NCBI GenBank assembly: GCA_023450335.1
Contig: JAEXHA010000043.1
Span: 1-10,092, forward strand
Source of the DNA: Actinomycetes bacterium
GTDB lineage: Bacteria > Actinomycetota > Actinomycetes > Actinomycetales > Microbacteriaceae
Direction of reading: 5' to 3'
Length of the DNA: 10,092 bases
Numbering within the stretch: the first letter of the stretch is position 1; each line of letters opens with the position of its first letter. The notes beneath the pieces were generated by a model. It did not search any database, had not been told where the DNA came from, and saw only the letters and a list, made by a program, of their open reading frames with translations. Made by a program: the position numbers and the translations under genes. Of this stretch, positions 6,710 through 10,092 are shown piece by piece.

Positions 6710-7587
6710 CACGCGCCGATCTCGGTGCGCACGGTGTACAGCTCGGGGAAGAAGGTCAGCTCCAAAGCCCGCCGCAGAAAGCCGACGCCGCTCGATCCGC
6801 CGGTGCCGGGTTTCATCCCGATGGTGCGGGTGACGGTCTTCAGATGCCGGAATCGCCAGAACTGGAAGTTGTCCTCGACGTCGACGAGATCTTCGCACGC
6901 CTCATACAGGTCCCAGTGCGTGTGCGGATCCTCGTAGATCTCGCGGATCGCGGGGACCAGCGAGGCATGCGCCCGGTACGGCTCGCGCACATCGCGTTCG
7001 AGGATCTCGGGGGGAACCGGGATGCCGCGCCGCGCCGCATATCGCAGGAAGGCGTCGTACAGCGTCGGCCGTTCGTACTCCGCCGTCAGCAGTGCGAGGT
7101 CGGCCGGATGGTCGCGGAACACCGAGAGCATCCGCTCGTTCTTGTTTCCCAGCGCGAACTCCACGGCGCGGTACTGCACCGACTGGAATCCCGACGAGTT
7201 TCCCAGCGCCCCGCGGAACTGCGCATACTCGGTGGGGGTGAGCGTGGCCAGCACGGACCACTGCTGGGTCATGACCTCCTGGATGCGCTTGACCCGCGCG
7301 ACCCGCTTGAGCGCTTCGCGCAGGTCGTCGCCGGCCAGCAGCTCCCGGGCCGAGGCCAGTTCGTGGCGCAGCTGTTTCAGCCAGAGCTCGGTGGTCTGGT
7401 GCTGGATGATGAACAGCATCTCGTCGTGATGCTCGGGGTCGCTGACCGGATGCTGGGCGTTCAGCAGCCGGTCGAGTCCCAGGTACGACCCGTAGGTCAT
7501 GCGTCCGGCGAGATCGGTGACGATGCCCTCTTCGAGGCTGCGTTCGTTGGTCGCTGTCTCACCGAAGTCGGCGGAGTCGGTACCCAT
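6709..7587 (-). CDS. kynA: Tryptophan 2,3-dioxygenase
   Basis: A protein of 292 residues, close to the bacterial norm. This haem enzyme oxidises L-tryptophan to N-formylkynurenine, the first step of the pathway. Clear family motifs are TYGSYLGLD (31-39), HHDEMLFIIQHQTTELW (53-69) with the active-site His54, LTPTEYAQFR (116-125) with Tyr121 and the carboxylate-binding Arg125, and FRHLKTV with the haem ligand His248, followed by GMKPGTGGSSG (257-267) with Thr262. From Tyr121 on, these positions match the Xanthomonas enzyme with a constant offset of eight. ATG 7587 gives the usual short tail before the first motif but has no visible ribosome site. It is the first gene of the operon and diverges from a glycosyltransferase gene. 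Confidence 0.97.
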   Translation of the reverse strand: MGTDSADFGETATNERSLEEGIVTDLAGRMTYGSYLGLDRLLNAQHPVSDPEHHDEMLFIIQHQTTELWLKQLRHELASARELLAGDDLREALKRVARVKRIQEVMTQQWSVLATLTPTEYAQFRGALGNSSGFQSVQYRAVEFALGNKNERMLSVFRDHPADLALLTAEYERPTLYDAFLRYAARRGIPVPPEILERDVREPYRAHASLVPAIREIYEDPHTHWDLYEACEDLVDVEDNFQFWRFRHLKTVTRTIGMKPGTGGSSGVGFLRRALELTFFPELYTVRTEIGA

Positions 7588-7595
7588 GAAACCCG

Positions 7596-7626
7596 AGGGT
7601 ATCCCGAACGATCGGTCAGGCGTCAG
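7596..7626 (-). promoter_or_regulatory. Candidate kynA promoter close to the start codon
   Basis: On the minus strand a -35-like CTGACG (7626-7621) is followed after 17 bases by GATACC (7603-7598), or after 19 bases by TACCCT (7601-7596), which fits the TAnnnT rule. The -10 ends only 8-10 bases before the kynA ATG, so the transcript would start at or very near the ATG. This agrees with the missing ribosome site and suggests a leaderless message. The hexamers are weak. Confidence 0.35.
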
Positions 7627-7698
7627 CCCCGTTCGTCGTTCCCCGCACGTTCACGGCGGTGCTACCGGTCTGTCACACGGGCTTGCGAGCATCCTGCC

Positions 7699-8676
7699 GT
7701 GGTGAAACCCGTCGTGACCGTCATCCTTCCCGCGAAGGACGCCGGCGCGTACATCGCCACGACCCTCACGACCCTCGCCCGGCAGTTCGACGACATCGCC
7801 CGGCTCAAACTCGTCGCGATCGACGACGGCTCGCGCGACGACACCGGCGGGCAGATGCGCCACTACGCGGAGAGGTTCGCCCACGCCGAGGTGCTCGGCA
7901 ACCCCGAACCGGTGGGCTTGGCCAGCGCCCGCAACCAGGGCCTGGCCCGCGTCGAAGGCGACTACTACTGCTTCGTCGACGGCGACGACTGGATGCAGCC
8001 GCTGCGCCTGCAGGCCCTCGTCGCGTCCATGCAGGCGCTGGGCACCGACTTCGTGCGCACCGACCACGTGACCGCGACCGAGGGCAGCCGCCGCCTCGTG
8101 CGTGCGCCGTTCGCGTGGCGCGGGCGTGCCCTCTCACCCCGTGACGCGATCCTGCCCGCCGACGAGTCGACGATGGTCGACTACCCGTACGCCTGGGCGG
8201 GCATGTTCCACCGTCGCACGATCGACGAAGGCCTGGCCGCCTTTCCCGAGGGGCTGTTCACCGCCGAGGACCGGCCGTGGATCTGGCGGCTGCACCTGGG
8301 CGCCGGGTCGTTCGCGGTGGTCGACGCCCCGACCCTGCTCTACCGGCGGGACGTCACCGGCTCGCTCACCCAGATCCTCGACCGCCGGCAGCTCGATTTC
8401 CTCCCGGCCTTCGCACAGGCCCTCGATGCCGTCGAGGCCGACCCCGAAGCCGACCGGTTCCGGCCGAAGATCGTCGCCACGACCCTCGCGGTGTGCTCGC
8501 ACCACCTGTTCCGTGCCCGCGGCATGGCCGTCGCCGACCGTGCGCGGCTGCGCACCGGCATCCGCGACCTCGTCGCCCGCATGCCCGACGCCGAGTTCGA
8601 CGCCGCCCTCGCACGCCTCTCCGACCGGCGGCGCCGGCTGCTGGCCCGCACCGTGCGGGAGGTCCGACGCGCATGA
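7699..8676 (+). CDS. Family 2 glycosyltransferase of a surface-glycan cluster
   Basis: A protein of 325 residues from GTG 7699, or 324 from the adjacent in-frame GTG 7702; neither has a convincing ribosome site, and the longer open frame upstream is antisense to kynA. The N-terminus is a standard GT-A nucleotide-sugar fold: VILPAKDAGAYI (8-19), VAIDDGSRDDT (39-49), GLASARNQGL (73-82), and the metal-binding DGDD (94-97) in CFVDGDDWM. The likely catalytic-base pair is Glu190-Asp191 in FTAEDRPWIW. The last 100 residues are helical and Arg-rich, with no membrane segment. It probably acts at the inner face of the membrane, adding a sugar to a lipid-linked or wall glycan. The donor cannot be told. 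It overlaps the polysialyltransferase-like gene by four bases, so both probably act on the same polymer. Confidence 0.88.
   Translation: MVKPVVTVILPAKDAGAYIATTLTTLARQFDDIARLKLVAIDDGSRDDTGGQMRHYAERFAHAEVLGNPEPVGLASARNQGLARVEGDYYCFVDGDDWMQPLRLQALVASMQALGTDFVRTDHVTATEGSRRLVRAPFAWRGRALSPRDAILPADESTMVDYPYAWAGMFHRRTIDEGLAAFPEGLFTAEDRPWIWRLHLGAGSFAVVDAPTLLYRRDVTGSLTQILDRRQLDFLPAFAQALDAVEADPEADRFRPKIVATTLAVCSHHLFRARGMAVADRARLRTGIRDLVARMPDAEFDAALARLSDRRRRLLARTVREVRRA
8657..8662 (+). promoter_or_regulatory. Ribosome binding site of the polysialyltransferase-like gene
   Basis: GGGAGG lies 10 bases before ATG 8673, inside the end of the glycosyltransferase gene. It confirms ATG 8673 as the start. Confidence 0.6.
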
Positions 8677-10034
8677 CGCAGGTCTTCGTCCTGAACTCCG
8701 CCTACGGCCTCATGACCGCGGCCGCGGCGATCGATGCCGCAATGGTGCCGCCCGCCGCCGGAGGTCGCATCCTGCTCACGGTCAACGCCGCGACCACACC
8801 CGAGACGGTCGCCGACCTCGACGCCTCGCCCCACCTGCGCAGCCTTCTGAGCCGTTTCGACCACGTGGAATCGCTCGGGGCGCTGGTGTCGCCGACGCTG
8901 CCGGTCCGGTGGGAGCCGGATGTCGATGAGCTCGCCGTGCTCGAACGGCTGCTGCGTCGCGCCTGGAGAATCGACGACGGAGCGGTCGAACTCTTCCTGC
9001 AGTCGCCGCAGGTCGCGCCGGCCCTGACGGTGCTGCGCCTGTTCCCCACCGCACCGGCGACGATCATCGGCGACGGCCTGATGACGTACGCGCCGCTGCG
9101 CCGCCGGCTGCCGCACACCCTGACCGTTCGGGTCACGGCGGTCGTGTACGCCGACGTCGTGCCGCAGGTGACACCGCTGCTGCTGGCCGGCAGCGCGCGC
9201 AGCACGCCCCTGCCGCCCGCCACGTTCCGCGCCGTCGTCGACGAGGTGGCCGCGCACACCGCCGATGCCGACCTCGACGTGCTGGCCACCTCGGCCATGC
9301 CGACGGTGCTGATCCTCGGCCAGTACCTCGCCGCCCTCGGCCTGGTGTCAGCGGCTGAAGAAGAGGCGATGCAGCGGCAGATGGTCGACGAGGCGCTGCG
9401 GTTCTCGCCCGAGCGCGTCGTGTTCAAGCCGCACCCGTCGGCGCCGCCGGCCATCGCCGCAGCGGTGGCCGAACGCGCGGGCGAGCTGGGCGTCGCATGC
9501 GAGGTGTACACCGGTGCCGTGCCGGCCGAGATCGTCGCCGCCCGCATGCACGTCACCGGCGTCGTCGCGGGATTCTCCACCGCGCTGCCGACGCTGCGGG
9601 CGCTGTACGGCACACCGATCGCCGCCGTCGGCACGGATGTGCTGCTGCGCCGGCTCGACCCCTTCGAGAACAGCAACCGGATCCCCGTCACGATCGTCGA
9701 CGCCCTGGCGCGGGCCGAGTCGCCCTACGCCGCCCCCGCACGCCTGCAGCACCTCGTCGATGCGGTCGGCTTCGCGATGCAGCCTCACGTCGCCGCGCAC
9801 CTGCGGCCCCGCGCCGAGGCGCTGCTGAACGAGCTGAACGCCGACGAGCGCGACCGGTACTTCGCACCCGAACGTCTGAGATCGCTGCGCCTTCCCGGGG
9901 CGCCGCCGCCCGGCATCCTCGACCGGATCTTCGCCGCATCGGGCGCGACCGGGCGCCTCGAGCAGACCCGGCTCACCCTGCGCGGTGCCCACCGCCGGGC
10001 GGGGCGGGCGTGGAAGGCGGTGCGCGGCACATGA
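8673..10034 (+). CDS. Polysialyltransferase-family (POST-like) glycosyltransferase
   Basis: A protein of 453 residues starting at ATG 8673 (ATGA overlap with the previous stop). The motifs of bacterial sialyltransferases of the polysialyltransferase type are present in order: IIGDGLMTY (131-139), corresponding to the (D/E)(D/E)G motif, FKPHPSAPP (251-259), corresponding to the HP motif that binds the CMP part of the donor, and GFSTALPTL (300-308), corresponding to the Ser/Thr motif. The fold expected is GT-B. The first acidic residue of the (D/E)(D/E)G motif is Gly here. There is no signal peptide or clear membrane helix; the C-terminal tail (about 430-453) is Arg/Lys-rich and could touch the membrane. 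The next gene makes a CMP-activated nonulosonate, exactly the donor such an enzyme uses. Product could be a polysialic, legionaminic or Kdn-type polymer. Confidence 0.8.
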   Translation: MTQVFVLNSAYGLMTAAAAIDAAMVPPAAGGRILLTVNAATTPETVADLDASPHLRSLLSRFDHVESLGALVSPTLPVRWEPDVDELAVLERLLRRAWRIDDGAVELFLQSPQVAPALTVLRLFPTAPATIIGDGLMTYAPLRRRLPHTLTVRVTAVVYADVVPQVTPLLLAGSARSTPLPPATFRAVVDEVAAHTADADLDVLATSAMPTVLILGQYLAALGLVSAAEEEAMQRQMVDEALRFSPERVVFKPHPSAPPAIAAAVAERAGELGVACEVYTGAVPAEIVAARMHVTGVVAGFSTALPTLRALYGTPIAAVGTDVLLRRLDPFENSNRIPVTIVDALARAESPYAAPARLQHLVDAVGFAMQPHVAAHLRPRAEALLNELNADERDRYFAPERLRSLRLPGAPPPGILDRIFAASGATGRLEQTRLTLRGAHRRAGRAWKAVRGT

Positions 10035-10092
10035 CCGCAGCGGTGCAGGTCGTGGCCGTCATCCCCGCCCGCGGCGGGTCGAAGGGCGTGCC
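10031..10092 (+). CDS. neuA: CMP-nonulosonate (acylneuraminate) cytidylyltransferase, N-terminal fragment
   Basis: Only 20 codons plus two bases are in the window. ATG 10031 overlaps the previous stop as ATGA. After a short tail, the peptide VVAVIPARGGSKGV is read, and the last two bases, CC, must encode Pro, giving the family nucleotide-binding signature IPARGGSKGVP. This family joins CTP to a 9-carbon 2-keto sugar acid (sialic, legionaminic, pseudaminic or Kdn) to give the CMP-sugar donor. Which sugar acid is used cannot be told from this fragment, so neuA is the generic name. Its coupling to a polysialyltransferase-like gene supports a nonulosonate polymer pathway that continues beyond the window. 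Confidence 0.85.
   Translation, partial: MTAAVQVVAVIPARGGSKGV

Noticed and set aside
5669..6937. A 422-codon plus-strand frame opposite the amidohydrolase
   Set aside because: Antisense to a gene with a full metal-ligand set; its composition is Gly/Arg/Gln-rich and motif-free.
7604..7615. Short inverted repeat CCGA-ACGA-TCGG between the putative kynA -35 and -10
   Set aside because: A 4-base arm is too short to call an operator in GC-rich DNA, although the position would suit a repressor site.
6844..7698. An N-terminal extension of the glycosyltransferase of about 285 codons
   Set aside because: It is antisense to kynA, whose motifs are unmistakable, and the GT-A fold begins right after GTG 7699/7702, so the extension is an open shadow frame.

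Overview
This window looks like the chromosome of a high-GC Gram-positive bacterium, probably an actinomycete close to Microbacterium or another member of the Microbacteriaceae. The signs are very high GC with strong third-position G/C bias, frequent GTG starts, dense 1-4 base gene overlaps (ATGA, GTGA, TGATG), and a gene mix of MalQ, WXG100-type small proteins and a nonulosonate glycan cluster. The lineage is inferred from style, not from a marker gene.

Layout. (1) 1-1248, plus strand: the C-terminal part of 4-alpha-glucanotransferase MalQ, with its N-terminus outside the window. (2) 1360-4478, plus strand: five tightly coupled genes. They encode a WXG100-like small protein, a 391-residue protein shaped like a type VII secretion substrate with central membrane segments, a four-helix membrane protein, and two soluble proteins of unknown function that appear to share an N-terminal pattern. 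No secretion ATPase or channel gene is visible. (3) 7587-4523, minus strand: a three-gene kynurenine operon, kynA (tryptophan 2,3-dioxygenase), then an amidohydrolase, then kynU (kynureninase). It converges on region 2 with only 44 bases between, which hold a perfect hairpin. (4) 7699-10092, plus strand: the start of a surface-glycan cluster diverging from the kynurenine operon. It holds a family 2 glycosyltransferase, a polysialyltransferase-like protein, and the first 20 codons of a CMP-nonulosonate (sialic acid type) cytidylyltransferase.

How the genes work together. KynA opens the indole ring of tryptophan to N-formylkynurenine, something must remove the formyl group, and KynU cleaves kynurenine to anthranilate and alanine. 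No KynB-type formamidase (cyclase family) is present. An amidohydrolase with a complete set of metal ligands sits exactly where kynB would be, so it is a strong candidate for a non-orthologous formamidase. This is the best lead in the window. The second lead is the five-gene type VII-like operon, whose central protein has a substrate-like N-terminus, a membrane hairpin and a glycine-rich tail, followed at once by a small polytopic membrane protein. The third is the polysialyltransferase/CMP-nonulosonate pair, which in an actinomycete could build a poly-nonulosonate or teichulosonic-acid-like wall polymer.

The two non-coding gaps over 100 bases (1249-1359 and 7588-7698) hold only weak candidate promoters and a weak hairpin. 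No tRNA, rRNA, CRISPR, insertion sequence or long repeat was seen.
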